Assembly: GCA_963826515.1 (NCBI GenBank)
Contig: CAWGXI010000006.1
Span: 310,001 to 374,000 of the forward strand
Length of the DNA: 64,000 nucleotides
Reading direction: 5' to 3'
DNA from: DATFVJ01 sp963826515
GTDB lineage: Bacteria > Actinomycetota > Actinomycetes > Streptosporangiales > Streptosporangiaceae
A model generated the notes under the pieces. The model had not been told where the DNA came from. It made no database searches and saw only the letters and a program-made list of their open reading frames with translations. The position numbers and the translations under genes are program-made. Positions 43,724 through 53,409 of the stretch are shown here, in pieces. Position 1 is the stretch's first letter; each line of letters opens with the position of its first letter.

Positions 43724-44326
43724 ATGCGCGCGATCACCTGGATCAAGGAACGTGGGGCTGAGTTCGCTGAGGTAAGCCTGGGCGATACGTATCTGCGGGC
43801 GGCCGGCGTGGCGGTCGGCGCCGACCCGCTGCCCTATCGCCTGGACTACGAGCTGGATTGCGCGGACGGTTTCGTCACCCGCAGGCTGCTCGTCCGGGCT
43901 CAGGGTGCGACCTGGAGCCGCCGCCTGCTGCTGTCGCGGGACCCGCGGGGTTTGTGGGGCATCGAAGCAAGCGCCCAGGGCGAGGTGGACCTGCCCGAGC
44001 CGGGCGGCGATCCCGCGGCGTTTGCCGCCGCCCTCGACTGCGATCTCGGTCAATGCCCAGTCACGAACACAATGCCGGTCCTCCGGCATGGCCTGCTGCG
44101 GGGCGGCCCGCCGCGCGATTTCGCGGCCGCTTGGGTTAGCGTACCCGACCTGGCGGTTCACCCGTCAGAGCAGCGGTACACATTCGTGGGCCCTGCCGCG
44201 ATGGCCGCGGGCCCGGAGCCAGGGACCGCGGTGATCCGCTTTCACAGCGGAACGGTGTCCGCGGACGTTGTCTTCGATGACGATGGCCTGGTCGTCGACT
44301 ACCCGGGTATCGGCCGACGGGCCTGA
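43724..44326 (+). CDS. Putative glycolipid-binding protein (DUF1089)
   Basis: 200 residues of beta-rich sequence: GDTYLRAAGVAVGADPLPYR LDYEL, RLLVRAQGATWSRRLLLSRD, GLWGIEASAQGEVDLPEPGG, DCDLGQCPVTNTMPVLRHGL. This is the pattern of the DUF1089 putative glycolipid-binding family (related to Pseudomonas PA1994). No signal peptide. Ligand unknown. Confidence 0.8.
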   Translation: MRAITWIKERGAEFAEVSLGDTYLRAAGVAVGADPLPYRLDYELDCADGFVTRRLLVRAQGATWSRRLLLSRDPRGLWGIEASAQGEVDLPEPGGDPAAFAAALDCDLGQCPVTNTMPVLRHGLLRGGPPRDFAAAWVSVPDLAVHPSEQRYTFVGPAAMAAGPEPGTAVIRFHSGTVSADVVFDDDGLVVDYPGIGRRA

Positions 44327-44390
44327 CTGGGGGAGCCGCCTTATTAGGATCGCACAGGCGGAACGCGTGCCGAGAGGCGAAGCTGAGCGG

Positions 44391-44843
44391 GTGACGTTCC
44401 TAATCCGCGATGCCTTGCCCGCCGATACGGCCGTACTGCGCGACGTGTTTCGCCGATCGTCGCTGTCCAACGACGGCGATCGGATGAACCTGCTGGCGAA
44501 TCCGGACGCTCTAGAGTTCTCCGACGTCGCGGTCAATGAGGGACGCACACGAGTCGCCGTCGTCGCCGGCCGCATCGTCGGTTTCGCGACGTTCCTCATT
44601 GCCGGGGATGCCATTGAGCTCGATGATCTGTTCGTGGATCCCGGCTGGATGACGCAAGGGATCGGCCGGGCGCTGGTGCAGGACGTAATTGCGATCACAA
44701 GGAGCCGCGGAGTCCGGCGTGTCGAAGTGACCGCGAACCAGCACGCGTTCATCTTCTACGAAAGAGTCGGCTTTGTCTTCGACCACGCGGTTGAGACGCG
44801 GTTCGGGCCTGCACCTCGAATGCACCTTGACGTAATGCCGTGA
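44391..44843 (+). CDS. GNAT-family N-acetyltransferase
   Basis: 150 residues. TFLIRDALPADTAVLRDVFR at the start; motif A is LFVDPGWMTQGIGRALVQDV with the acetyl-CoA phosphate-binding Q-G-I-G-x-A, then VEVTANQHAFIFYERVGFVF typical of motif B. GTG 44391 chosen because the fold begins directly after; a GTG 24 bases earlier is possible. Substrate unknown. Confidence 0.85.
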   Translation: MTFLIRDALPADTAVLRDVFRRSSLSNDGDRMNLLANPDALEFSDVAVNEGRTRVAVVAGRIVGFATFLIAGDAIELDDLFVDPGWMTQGIGRALVQDVIAITRSRGVRRVEVTANQHAFIFYERVGFVFDHAVETRFGPAPRMHLDVMP

Positions 44844-44956
44844 AGCGATCTACGGGACACGCCCGTGGCACTGTCCACGGCAGGTTCTCGACATCAGTAC
44901 CGGGCGCTATGTCAGGCCACGCACCAGTAGCACGACGCCGTCGTCGCTAGCGGACG

Positions 44957-45151
44957 TCAGCCACCGCCCCTGCGGCGGAACGAACGCCGGATACGGGCCG
45001 GACCCTGCGCGCCGTGGATCTTCCCGGCATCCTTGCCCGCGTGCCCGGCGTTAGCGTCCGCCTCCTTGCCGCGCTTGCGTTCCAGCGCTTCACGGAACTT
45101 CCGTTGCACCTCATCCTCGGGACGTTCCGGTTCTGACGCGTCTGCGGCCAT
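44957..45151 (-). CDS. DUF5302-family small protein
   Basis: 64 residues: MAADASEPERPEDEVQRKFR, EALERKRGKEADANAGHAGK, KIHGAQGPARIRRSFRRRGG. The pattern D-E-V-x-R-K-F-R-E-A-L-E-R-K plus K-I-H-G-A-x-G-P-A-x-x-x-R-x-F-R-R-K is diagnostic of this actinobacterial family. Highly charged, helical N-half, basic tail. Function unknown. Divergent from the GH15 gene. Confidence 0.85.
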   Translation of the reverse strand: MAADASEPERPEDEVQRKFREALERKRGKEADANAGHAGKDAGKIHGAQGPARIRRSFRRRGGG

Positions 45152-45318
45152 ACTGACCCCCAGCCCCTCAGGCGGATAAGCTCACAGCCTCGCCGGCCGC
45201 GACCGCAGGCGCCGATCAGGTCGCGGACATCGAGGTGGTCCAGCTGGAACACGCTGGCCATTACGAGGTTAGCCCCAACCCGGAGATACCCAGAGACTGC
45301 TCGAGCGAGGGGACCGCG

Positions 45319-47169
45319 ATGAGCCTGCCGATCGGCGACTACGCCCTCCTGTCGGACTGCCGTTCGGCGGCGCTGGTCAGCCGGGCCGGTTCGGTGGACT
45401 GGCTGTGCTTCCCGCGCTTCGACGCCCCTGCCGTGTTCGCCCGTATCCTCGACGAGGATGGTGGCCACTTTTCGATCCGGCCTGCCGGCGAGTTCCAGGT
45501 CAGCCGCGTCTACGCGGGCCAGACCATGGCGGTGGAGACCACGTTCACGACAACCGCGGGCACAGTGGTGCTGACCGACGCCATGGCGGTCGGCCGCAGT
45601 GACCGCGGCCACGACCTGGGCGGCGGCTCCCCAGGCGTACTTGTACGCCGCCTGGCGTGTACTGGCGGGGCGATGGACCTCGAGATCAGCTACGCGCCGC
45701 GGCCGGAGTACGGCCTGGTCCAGCCGATCCTGGACGCAGTACCCGGCGGGCTGATCGCCAGGGGAGGCGCCGACCGGCTGCTGCTCTCCGCGCCAGTCGG
45801 CCTCCAGGTCGACGGCGCCACCGCGACCGCCCTCCTGCGCCTCACGGCTGGCCAGCAGGCCGGCTTCGCGCTGCACCATGGGCAGTTGCGGGGGCCGCCC
45901 CTGGCCACCTGGGATCAGGACGAAATCACCGGCCGCCTGGAGGACACGTTGACGGGCTGGCGCTCCTGGTCGGCCATCCACCAGGCTTACGAGGGCTCCT
46001 GGCGCGATCTCGTTCACCATTCCGGCCGGGTCCTGCAGGCTCTCACGTTCCAGCCGACTGGCGCCATCGTCGCGGCGCCCACTACCTCGCTGCCCGAGAC
46101 GGTCGGCGGCGAGCGCAACTGGGACTACCGCTACACCTGGGTGCGCGACGCGAGCCTGACCATGGAGGCGCTCTGGGTAGCGGCCTGCCCCGACGAGGCC
46201 AGCAAGTTCTTCGCATTCCTGGCCGACGCCGCCGCGTCCCAGCTCCAGCGCGGGGTGGATCTGCAGATCATGTTCGGCATCGGCGGCGAACGCGACCTTT
46301 CCGAGCGGGAGCTGCCGCGCCTGGCGGGCTGGCGAGCCAGCCGCCCGGTCCGGGTCGGTAACGGCGCCTGGAGCCAGCGTCAGCTCGACGTGTACGGCGA
46401 ACTGCTTGGCGCCGCCCACCGGCTGGTCGAGCAGCTGGGTGAGCTCGATCCGATCACCCGCCGCTTCCTTACCGCCGCGGCTGATGCCGCGGCCAGCCGA
46501 TGGAGGGAAAAGGATCAGGGCATCTGGGAGATCCGTGGCGAGCCGCGCGACTTCCTGTACTCCAAGCTGATGTGCTGGGTGGCGCTCGACCGCGCGATCG
46601 CCATTGCCGCCGCGCTCGGCGCCCGTGACAGTGTGCCGGGGTGGGCCACCGCTCGCGACGAGATCCGCGCAGCCATCCTGGAGCACGGATGGAGCGAGCG
46701 GACCGGCGCCTTCACCCAGGCCTTTGGCAGCGACGAGCTTGACGCGTCCAATCTGATGCTGGCGATCACGGGCTTCCTGCCTGGCGAGGACCCGCGCATG
46801 AAGGCGACCATCGACGCGACGGCAGCCCGGCTGACCGACGAGCGCGGCCTGGTGTATCGCTACCTGGCTCACGACGGCCTAGCGGGCAACGAGGGCACCT
46901 TCCTGCTGTGTACCTTCTGGCTGGCCCAGGCGCAGGCACTCGCCGGTGAGCTGGACAAAGCCAAGACGACCTTCGAGCGGGCGGTTGCGGCGATCAACGA
47001 CGTCGGCCTGCTGGCCGAGGAGGTCGACGTGGCCACCGGCGACATGATCGGCAACTTCCCGCAGGCGTTCAGTCACATCGGCCTGATCAACGCCGCCTGG
47101 GCCATCACCCAGGCCGAGGGTGGCCTGCGAGCCGGGCAGCAGGGCGCCGTGGACGACAGTTGCCGTTGA
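45319..47169 (+). CDS. Glycoside hydrolase family 15 protein (glucoamylase/trehalase type)
   Basis: 616 residues from ATG 45319. N-terminal beta-sandwich: PIGDYALLSDCRSAALVSRA GSVDWLCFPRFDAPAVFARI. The (alpha/alpha)6 barrel starts near residue 250 with ERNWDYRYTWVRDASLTMEA L, the substrate-binding region of the family. CWVALDRAIAIAAALG and LLAEEVDVATGDMIGNFPQA FSHIGLINAAW follow near the C-terminus. In actinomycetes this clade contains trehalases and oligosaccharide glucoamylases; no signal peptide, so cytoplasmic. Intact. Confidence 0.92.
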   Translation: MSLPIGDYALLSDCRSAALVSRAGSVDWLCFPRFDAPAVFARILDEDGGHFSIRPAGEFQVSRVYAGQTMAVETTFTTTAGTVVLTDAMAVGRSDRGHDLGGGSPGVLVRRLACTGGAMDLEISYAPRPEYGLVQPILDAVPGGLIARGGADRLLLSAPVGLQVDGATATALLRLTAGQQAGFALHHGQLRGPPLATWDQDEITGRLEDTLTGWRSWSAIHQAYEGSWRDLVHHSGRVLQALTFQPTGAIVAAPTTSLPETVGGERNWDYRYTWVRDASLTMEALWVAACPDEASKFFAFLADAAASQLQRGVDLQIMFGIGGERDLSERELPRLAGWRASRPVRVGNGAWSQRQLDVYGELLGAAHRLVEQLGELDPITRRFLTAAADAAASRWREKDQGIWEIRGEPRDFLYSKLMCWVALDRAIAIAAALGARDSVPGWATARDEIRAAILEHGWSERTGAFTQAFGSDELDASNLMLAITGFLPGEDPRMKATIDATAARLTDERGLVYRYLAHDGLAGNEGTFLLCTFWLAQAQALAGELDKAKTTFERAVAAINDVGLLAEEVDVATGDMIGNFPQAFSHIGLINAAWAITQAEGGLRAGQQGAVDDSCR

Positions 47170-47241
47170 CCTTGCGGCGACGAATGATGGGAGGCTGAAC
47201 GGCGAGGCGCGGGACTACTGGATAGGCGGGCCGGACAGCAC

Positions 47242-49557
47242 ATGCACCCCCTGCAGTGGCTCGGTCAACGTGATCGCGGCTTCGCGGCGCTGCGCCGCGC
47301 GGGACGAACGGCGATCGTCATGCCGGCCATGTTCGCCGTGGGCGACGAGGTCATCGGCAATGCCGCCGTTGCCACGTTCGCGGCGTTCGGTTCGTTCGCG
47401 ATGCTGCTGCTTGTTGACTTCACCGGCCCGATGCGTCAGCGCCTGCGGGCGCAGGCGGCGCTCGCGGTCGTGGGTGGCGTATTCGTCTGCGTTGGCACGC
47501 TGGTGTCGCAGACTGTGTGGCTCGCGGCCGCGGCGATGGCAGTGGTCGCCTTTGGGGTGATCTTCGCCGGGGTGGTCAGCTCGGTACTGGCCGGGGCGAC
47601 AACGTCGCTGCTGCTGGCGTTCATCTTGCCGGTGTCCCTCGCCGCGCCGGTGTCATCGGTGCCTGATCGGCTGGCTGGCTGGGGCATGGCTGGCGGCGCC
47701 GCGTTGGTCGCGGTGGCGCTCCTATGGCCCGCGCCGGCGCGCGATCCGCTGCGCAAGGCGACGATCACCGCCTGCAGGGCGCTGGCCGCGCGGCTGCGTG
47801 CGGAGGTTAACCGCCAGCTCGACGATGAGGACAGGCCATTTGCGCTCGATGAGCGCGCGGTCATGCAGGCGAAGGACGCGGTCAGCGCGCTCCGCCGTGC
47901 TTTCCTTGCCACGCCCTACCGTCCGACCGGCTTGAGCACAGCCGCCAGGGCAGTCGTGCGCCTGGTGGACGAGCTGAGCTGGCTGAACACCCTCGTCGTT
48001 CGGTGTAGCCAGCACGCGGAGGGCGCGGTAGTCGGCCGCGCGGCGTGCGCGGTCAGGCTGGCCGCGGCCGCGGTGCTCGAACGCGGAGCAGATCTACTCG
48101 ATGTGACGGGCGGTAACAGTGACGACCTGCGTGCAGCAGTGGCCGAGCTGACCGGCGCATCGAGGAGGGTAGAACGCAGCGCGATCGCGGACCTGCCGGT
48201 CCTGCGGGCGACGCCCGCGCCCAGCCCCATCGCGGCCCCGGAGGAACCTGCCAGCGAGTTCATCACCTCCCTTGATCCGAGCTTTCGCGCGCAGGAGCTG
48301 AGCTTTGCGGTCTCGCTCATCGCGAGCAACGTCGACCGCACCGCGGCCGCCGAGCGACGTAGCTGGCGGGAGCGGCTGTTGGGCCGCCAGCCCGAGGGCC
48401 TGCCAGGGACTCTGTCCGCGGCCCACGAACGCGCGGCAGCTCACATTGAGTGGCACTCGGTGTGGTTGCACAACAGCGTGCGGGGCGCCGTCGGGCTGGG
48501 CCTGGCGGTTCTCATAGCGAGAATGACCGGCGTGCAGCATTCCTTCTGGGTGGTCCTCGGCACGCTGTCTGTGCTGCGCTCGAATGCGTTGAGTACCGGA
48601 CAGAACGTGGTTCGTGGCCTGTTCGGCACGGTAGCCGGATTCATCATCGGCGCGGCCCTGCTCGCGGTGATCGGCACAAACGCGACGTTGCTGTGGTTCG
48701 TCCTGCCCCCGGCGATCCTTCTCGCCGGAGTCGCTCCTGCCGCCATTTCATTTGCGGCGGGCCAGGCGGCGTTCACGTTGACGCTCGTGATCTTGTTCAA
48801 CATCATCGAGCCGGCGGGATGGCGGATCGGCCTGCTGCGGGTGGAGGACGTCGCCCTCGGGTGCGCGGTGAGCCTGGTCGTCGGGGTGCTTTTCTGGCCG
48901 CGCGGCGCGGGTGCGGCGCTCCGCCAGGCATTGTCCGAGGCGTACACCGACACCGCGGGCTATCTTGCCAGCGCGGTGAATTCCGGCATGCTGCATTGCG
49001 ACGGGGGCGCGCCCTCACCAGCCGCGCCTGACCGGGACGCTGTTCGCGCGGCCGCGGCGGCGCGCCGGTTGGACGACACGTTCCGCAGTTACCTGGCCGA
49101 ACGCGGCGCCAAGCCTCTCCCGCTTGCCGAGGTGACCGGATTGGTCACCGGCGTCGCCGGGCTTCGTCTGGCCGCCGACGCGGTCCTGGATCTATGGGAG
49201 CGGGACGACGGCAACGCGGCGGGCGATCTGACGGCGGCCCGCAGTGAGATTCTGAAGACGACCGAACTCGTGCGGGCTTGGTACGACGATCTTGCAGGCA
49301 GCCTTATCAACCGGCGTGTGCTCCGTGAACCGCTCGCCCACGACACTGCTGCCGACGGCCGCCTCGTGGCGGCCGTGCGCCACGACTTGCGCGGCGAAGA
49401 TGGCAAGGCGAGCGCAACGGCCGTGCGGATGATCTGGACAGCTGATCACCTGGACGCGGCCCGCCGGCTGCAGACGGTCATCAACGGCCCAGCTCGCGCC
49501 GCAGCCGAGCAAGACAAGATCGGTCCACTCGCCAAGCTGGTTCCGCACCACCGCTGA
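47242..49557 (+). CDS. FUSC-family membrane protein
   Basis: 771 residues. Two membrane blocks of about five or six helices each (residues 20-165 and 420-560), separated by a cytoplasmic helical domain, the fusaric-acid-resistance/aromatic-acid-exporter architecture. N-terminal block: FAALRRAGRTAIVMPAMFAV; second block: GAVGLGLAVLIARMTGVQHS FWVVLGTLSVLRSNALSTG, the FUSC signature. Likely exports an organic acid. Starts 72 bases after the GH15 gene; may be cotranscribed. Confidence 0.9.
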   Translation: MHPLQWLGQRDRGFAALRRAGRTAIVMPAMFAVGDEVIGNAAVATFAAFGSFAMLLLVDFTGPMRQRLRAQAALAVVGGVFVCVGTLVSQTVWLAAAAMAVVAFGVIFAGVVSSVLAGATTSLLLAFILPVSLAAPVSSVPDRLAGWGMAGGAALVAVALLWPAPARDPLRKATITACRALAARLRAEVNRQLDDEDRPFALDERAVMQAKDAVSALRRAFLATPYRPTGLSTAARAVVRLVDELSWLNTLVVRCSQHAEGAVVGRAACAVRLAAAAVLERGADLLDVTGGNSDDLRAAVAELTGASRRVERSAIADLPVLRATPAPSPIAAPEEPASEFITSLDPSFRAQELSFAVSLIASNVDRTAAAERRSWRERLLGRQPEGLPGTLSAAHERAAAHIEWHSVWLHNSVRGAVGLGLAVLIARMTGVQHSFWVVLGTLSVLRSNALSTGQNVVRGLFGTVAGFIIGAALLAVIGTNATLLWFVLPPAILLAGVAPAAISFAAGQAAFTLTLVILFNIIEPAGWRIGLLRVEDVALGCAVSLVVGVLFWPRGAGAALRQALSEAYTDTAGYLASAVNSGMLHCDGGAPSPAAPDRDAVRAAAAARRLDDTFRSYLAERGAKPLPLAEVTGLVTGVAGLRLAADAVLDLWERDDGNAAGDLTAARSEILKTTELVRAWYDDLAGSLINRRVLREPLAHDTAADGRLVAAVRHDLRGEDGKASATAVRMIWTADHLDAARRLQTVINGPARAAAEQDKIGPLAKLVPHHR

Positions 49558-49649
49558 CAGAACTTTGATCTTGACTGCGGGGCGGGGTATAGCGGCGGCC
49601 GTTGCGGGTCGGCGGGCAGGCCCGGCCAGGCTATGCGAAACAGCGTGCC

Positions 49650-50053
49650 GTGACGGATTTGGACGAGTTGAGGATCCCCCAGGCGCTACAGCCGGTTGCC
49701 CGGGGAGATCATAGAGATCGCCGACGCGGTAAGTGCGCGGCTGCTGGATGCCGATTAGGCCGAACTGGCCCGCCTTGCGGTGGCGAAACTGGCGCGCAAG
49801 CGGCCCTCGCCGCTACTGGGCGGGCGGCACGCCACGTGGGCAGCGGGGGTCGTTTACGCACTTGGGCAGGTCAACTTCCTGTTCGGCTCTTCGCGGCTCC
49901 CTGCCGCGACGCCTGATCAGCTCAGCGAGGCGTTCGGCTTGGCGCCTCCCACTGGATCTTCAGACAGCCGATTTCCGGCGCGGGATTATTCCTTATATTC
50001 CGGCCCTTGGCCCGGACAGCACCGCGGATCTCGCGCCTGGTGCCCGCCAGTAG
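49650..50053 (+). pseudogene. DUF6398/SEC-C-associated domain remnant with internal stop
   Basis: In-frame reading EIADAVSARLLDAD, then a TAG (49756-49758) where a Tyr codon would be expected, then AELARLAVAKLARKRPSPLL GGRHATWAAGVVYALGQVNFLF. After a shift near 49950 it ends with DLQTADFRRGIIPYIPAL. This is the DUF6398 module. An internal stop plus a frameshift indicate a pseudogene. Confidence 0.65.
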
Positions 50054-50180
50054 CCACCGCACAGGATCGTGACGCGGCCGCGGTAGCCGTTATGAATAAT
50101 GATCCCGAACGGCTGCCGCGGGGTGTCGCCGCTGCATCGGAAGTGTCGGCGGCGGCGCCGGCCGGCGGGATGCGTGCTCC

Positions 50181-51050
50181 TCAGGCGGAGGAGCCGAGCG
50201 CTGCCCTGGCCTCGGCGAGCGCGGCGAGGTGCCCGTCGACCGAACCGAGCCCGGCGCTCATCGTGTTGATCGACACGTGCGTCGCGCCGGCGTCGCGCCA
50301 CCTGGCGACGTGCTGCACGAGTTTCGCCGCGCCCTCCTCGCCCCAGCTCACCCGGCCCTCCATGCCGAGCATGCCAGGATCACGGCCGGCCTTGGCCGCC
50401 GCCGCCGCGACGAGCGTGCGGGCCTGGTCGAGCTTCGGTCCCGGCGGCACCTGAGGGAACCAGCCGTCAGCCAGCCGGCCGACGCGCTCGTAGGCGCGCG
50501 GCGATTGCGCACCGAACCACACCGGGATTGGGCGCTGAACGGGCAGCGGAGCCAAGCCGGCCGAGGTGACCCGTTCGTAGTCACCCTCGAAGATGACGCT
50601 CTGCTCGGTCCAGAGCCGCCGCATCAGCGCGATCTGCTCCTCGATGCGCCGGCCCCGGTTGGAGAAATCCTTGCCGAGCGCCTCGTACTCGACCGCGTTC
50701 CAGCCCAGCCCGACCCCGAACCGGAACTTCCCGCCGGTAAGGAGATCGACTTCTGCGGCCTGCTTGGCGGCGAGCGCGGTCTGGCGCTGGGGCAGGATGA
50801 TGATCCCGGTGACGAGCTCAAGGGAGGTGAGCGCGGCCAGATAGCCGAACAGCACCATGGGCTCGTGGAACGTCGTGTGCACGTCATACGGCCCGTGCCA
50901 CGGCGCGTGCGCCTCGGGGTCGGCGCCAAGGACATGATCGTAGGCGAGCACATGGGTGAACCCGAGTTCCGCAACGCCGCTGGCGTAAGCGCGCACCGCG
51001 CCCACATCTCCGCCGATCTCGGTCTGAGGAAACACGACGCCGATACGCAT
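50181..51050 (-). CDS. LLM-class F420-dependent oxidoreductase
   Basis: 289 residues, luciferase-like TIM barrel. MRIGVVFPQTEIGGDVGAVR, LGFTHVLAYDHVLGADPEA, ELVTGIIILPQRQTALAAKQ AAEVDLLTGGKFRFGVGLGW, and YERVGRLADGWFPQ. The TIGR03619-like pattern points to coenzyme F420 rather than FMN. Substrate unknown. It ends about 130 bases from the DUF6398 relic. Confidence 0.9.
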   Translation of the reverse strand: MRIGVVFPQTEIGGDVGAVRAYASGVAELGFTHVLAYDHVLGADPEAHAPWHGPYDVHTTFHEPMVLFGYLAALTSLELVTGIIILPQRQTALAAKQAAEVDLLTGGKFRFGVGLGWNAVEYEALGKDFSNRGRRIEEQIALMRRLWTEQSVIFEGDYERVTSAGLAPLPVQRPIPVWFGAQSPRAYERVGRLADGWFPQVPPGPKLDQARTLVAAAAAKAGRDPGMLGMEGRVSWGEEGAAKLVQHVARWRDAGATHVSINTMSAGLGSVDGHLAALAEARAALGSSA

Positions 51051-51069
51051 ACCCCCTGTTATACCTGGC

Positions 51070-52458
51070 TCAGTGCTTGGCGGCTTTCAGTAGTTCGGAC
51101 ACGCCGTCTTCGATGCCACTAGCCAGCACGTCGAGGTCGGGATTCGTCCCGTAGTCGCCGGTGATCCCGAATGTGACGTCGTCACAATACGTGAAGATCG
51201 AGATGCCGGTGCGCATCGTCGTGGCGATCGGGACATAGGGCAGGATCTCCGCGAGCTTGCGGCCCATCGCGTACAGCGGCAGGCGGGGACCAGGCACGTT
51301 GGTGGTCACCGTGACGAGCTCGTGTTGATGCAGCCGGTAGGCGAGCCGGACTCCCCGCGAGAACACCGGATATGGGGTGTAGCGGCCAAGGGAGACCAGC
51401 GCCTCGCCGACCTTCGACTCCTTGCTCGTCTTCAAGGCAGCAAGCTCCGCCTGGACGGCGGCGAGCCGCTGCACCGGGTCTTCAACATGGACGGGAAGAT
51501 GCGCAAGCACCGCGGACACCCGGTTCTCGTAGATGCTCTCCTCGCCGGGTGCCCGGACAGAAACAGGAACCAGCGAGGGAACCATGTGCGATGCTGGCTG
51601 CTCGCCGCGGCTGAGCAGGAGTGCACGGAAGCCCCCGCTGATCGCGGCAAGGAAGACGTCGTTCACGGTGCCGCGAAGCGCGCGCTTGATCGTCTTGATG
51701 TCCTCAAGCGAAGCCCGCGCCCACGTGTAGCGACGGTGCCCGCCGGTGGGCCCGCTCAGGGAGGTACCCGGGCCCGGCCATACCGCCGGGGCCAGCTTTG
51801 CGATGGCCTGCACGGTGTCCGCTGCCTGCTGGAGGGCGCGGCGGGGATGAGTCACCGCGTCGCTCAGCACGGAGGCCTCCCGCACAGGGAGCATGACGAT
51901 GTCCATTGCCGCCTGTGCGGCGAGCCACGCCGAGGAGGGCTCACCGGCCACGGCCCGGTCGTCGGCGACGACGGGCGGCGCGGGGTCCGCGGACAGGTCG
52001 AAGATCACGCGGTACAGGTCGGTGCCGGAGACTCCGTCGACCATGCAGTGGTGAATCTTTGAGATCATCGCCCAGCGACCGTGGGCGAGCCCCTCGACAA
52101 GCCAGTACTCCCACAGCGGGTAGTCGCGGTCGAGCCGCTGGCTCATCACCCGCGCCATCAGGTTGCTGAGTTGCTGGTCACCGCCGGGTTTCGGCAGGGC
52201 GGTCCGCCGTACGTGGTATCGAATATCGAAGTTCGGGTCGTCGACCCAGACCGGCCGGCCGAGGCGCAGCGGCACCGTGCGGAGTTTCTGCCGGTAACGG
52301 GGCACCAGCGGCAGCCGCCCGGCGAGGGAAGTCAGCAGCTCGTCATAGGACGGCGCGGGGCCCTCGAACACGGCGATCGACGCGATCGCCATCGATGTGT
52401 GCCTGTTCTCGTCCTCGGCATCGATGAACTGGGCGTCCAGCGGGTTCAGCCGGTCCAT
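51070..52458 (-). CDS. Wax ester synthase / diacylglycerol acyltransferase
   Basis: 462 residues from ATG 52458 (MDRLNPLDAQFIDAEDENRH), preceded by AAAGGGGG. The catalytic HHxxxDG is present as KIHHCMVDGVSG (about residue 137). Later motifs: LRGTVNDVFLAAISGGFRAL (N-D-V) and VTTNVPGPRLPLYAMGRKLA (N-V-P-G-P). Makes triacylglycerol or wax esters from acyl-CoA. Separated from the downstream oxidoreductase by 19 bases, so probably cotranscribed. Confidence 0.94.
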   Translation of the reverse strand: MDRLNPLDAQFIDAEDENRHTSMAIASIAVFEGPAPSYDELLTSLAGRLPLVPRYRQKLRTVPLRLGRPVWVDDPNFDIRYHVRRTALPKPGGDQQLSNLMARVMSQRLDRDYPLWEYWLVEGLAHGRWAMISKIHHCMVDGVSGTDLYRVIFDLSADPAPPVVADDRAVAGEPSSAWLAAQAAMDIVMLPVREASVLSDAVTHPRRALQQAADTVQAIAKLAPAVWPGPGTSLSGPTGGHRRYTWARASLEDIKTIKRALRGTVNDVFLAAISGGFRALLLSRGEQPASHMVPSLVPVSVRAPGEESIYENRVSAVLAHLPVHVEDPVQRLAAVQAELAALKTSKESKVGEALVSLGRYTPYPVFSRGVRLAYRLHQHELVTVTTNVPGPRLPLYAMGRKLAEILPYVPIATTMRTGISIFTYCDDVTFGITGDYGTNPDLDVLASGIEDGVSELLKAAKH

Positions 52459-52618
52459 GGCGCCCCCTTTCCAAGCATCCAATCCGCCCATCCGGACGCA
52501 GCCAGGCAACGATCGAAGATCACTCCCTAATCCGGATTTTAAGCAGCGCGGACGCCCGCGCGCGCCTGTCGATGGTCCCACGTGCGAGGACTTTTGGCTC
52601 GGTCTGTGCCGGTTACGC

Positions 52619-53287
52619 TCAATTGGGGTGGTAGGGCGAGTTCCTCAGATCCGGCGCCGGCGTCGACCTGAGCGAGCGCAGCATCGTGGTCTCCCTGGAC
52701 AGCAGCGCACGCTCGGTAGTGAGCCTGCGCAGGGCGTCAGGCTCGGCGAGCAGGACCTGCCTGTCGCTCAGCTCGACGATCATCGACGCGGCGACGACAT
52801 AGGAAAGCAGAACGGGTTCGTCCGGCAGATCAGGGACGCTGATCTGAGCCCCTCCCCGCTCGGCGAGCGCGTCGAGATAGGTGCGGAACGCGTCCTGCAC
52901 GGCCAGGGCCGCGAGACCGGCAGCCACCTGGTCGCCGGTGTCCTCTGCGAGCACATCCACCGCGCCTTGCAGATACGGCCGCGAGGTGTCGAGCGCCGCC
53001 AGCCGGAACCGCTGCGTGCCGACGGCGACCAGATCGAACCGGCCGTCCTGATGCTCCTCGACCTGGCGCAGGGTCGCGGTGCAGCCGATCTCATACAGCG
53101 CGCCGATGCCGTCGATGCCCGTCTCGCGGCCCTTGCGGATCGCGATCACGCCGAAACGCCCCGGCTCCGGGCCATCGAGCAGGTCCCTGACGAGTTGCCT
53201 GTACCGCTCTTCGAAGATGTGCAGAGGCAGCAGCAGACCCGGGTAGAGCACGGTCGCGAGCGGGAACAACGGCAGCGTCTCGCTCAT
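52619..53287 (-). CDS. LON-substrate-binding-domain protein
   Basis: 222 residues consisting only of the N-terminal LON domain: LPLFPLATVLYPGLLLPLHI FEERYRQLVRDLL, FGVIAIRKGRETG, YEIGCTATLRQVEEHQDGRF DLVAVGTQRFRL. No ATPase or protease part, as in the common stand-alone form. Role unknown, probably peptide or protein binding. Starts 122 bases after the kinase gene on the same strand. Confidence 0.9.
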   Translation of the reverse strand: MSETLPLFPLATVLYPGLLLPLHIFEERYRQLVRDLLDGPEPGRFGVIAIRKGRETGIDGIGALYEIGCTATLRQVEEHQDGRFDLVAVGTQRFRLAALDTSRPYLQGAVDVLAEDTGDQVAAGLAALAVQDAFRTYLDALAERGGAQISVPDLPDEPVLLSYVVAASMIVELSDRQVLLAEPDALRRLTTERALLSRETTMLRSLRSTPAPDLRNSPYHPN

Positions 53288-53409
53288 CCTCCGAGACTAT
53301 GCGGGTCGGACCGCATGCGCGCCACCCCGCGTGCGCCGTTCGGTAGCTGCTTTGGCGGCTGGTTATTGATCCAGAACGGCTGCCGCGGGCCAGCCCTCGC
53401 GGGAAGCAG

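Noticed and set aside
44947..46872. 641-codon minus-strand open frame
   Set aside because: Exact shadow of the GH15 gene; high GC third positions keep it open. GH15 motifs are on the plus strand.
47120..47241. Possible small gene before FUSC (DLAATNDGRLNGEARDYW)
   Set aside because: The reading looks protein-like for about 25 residues, but it has no start and ends inside the FUSC start; not supportable.
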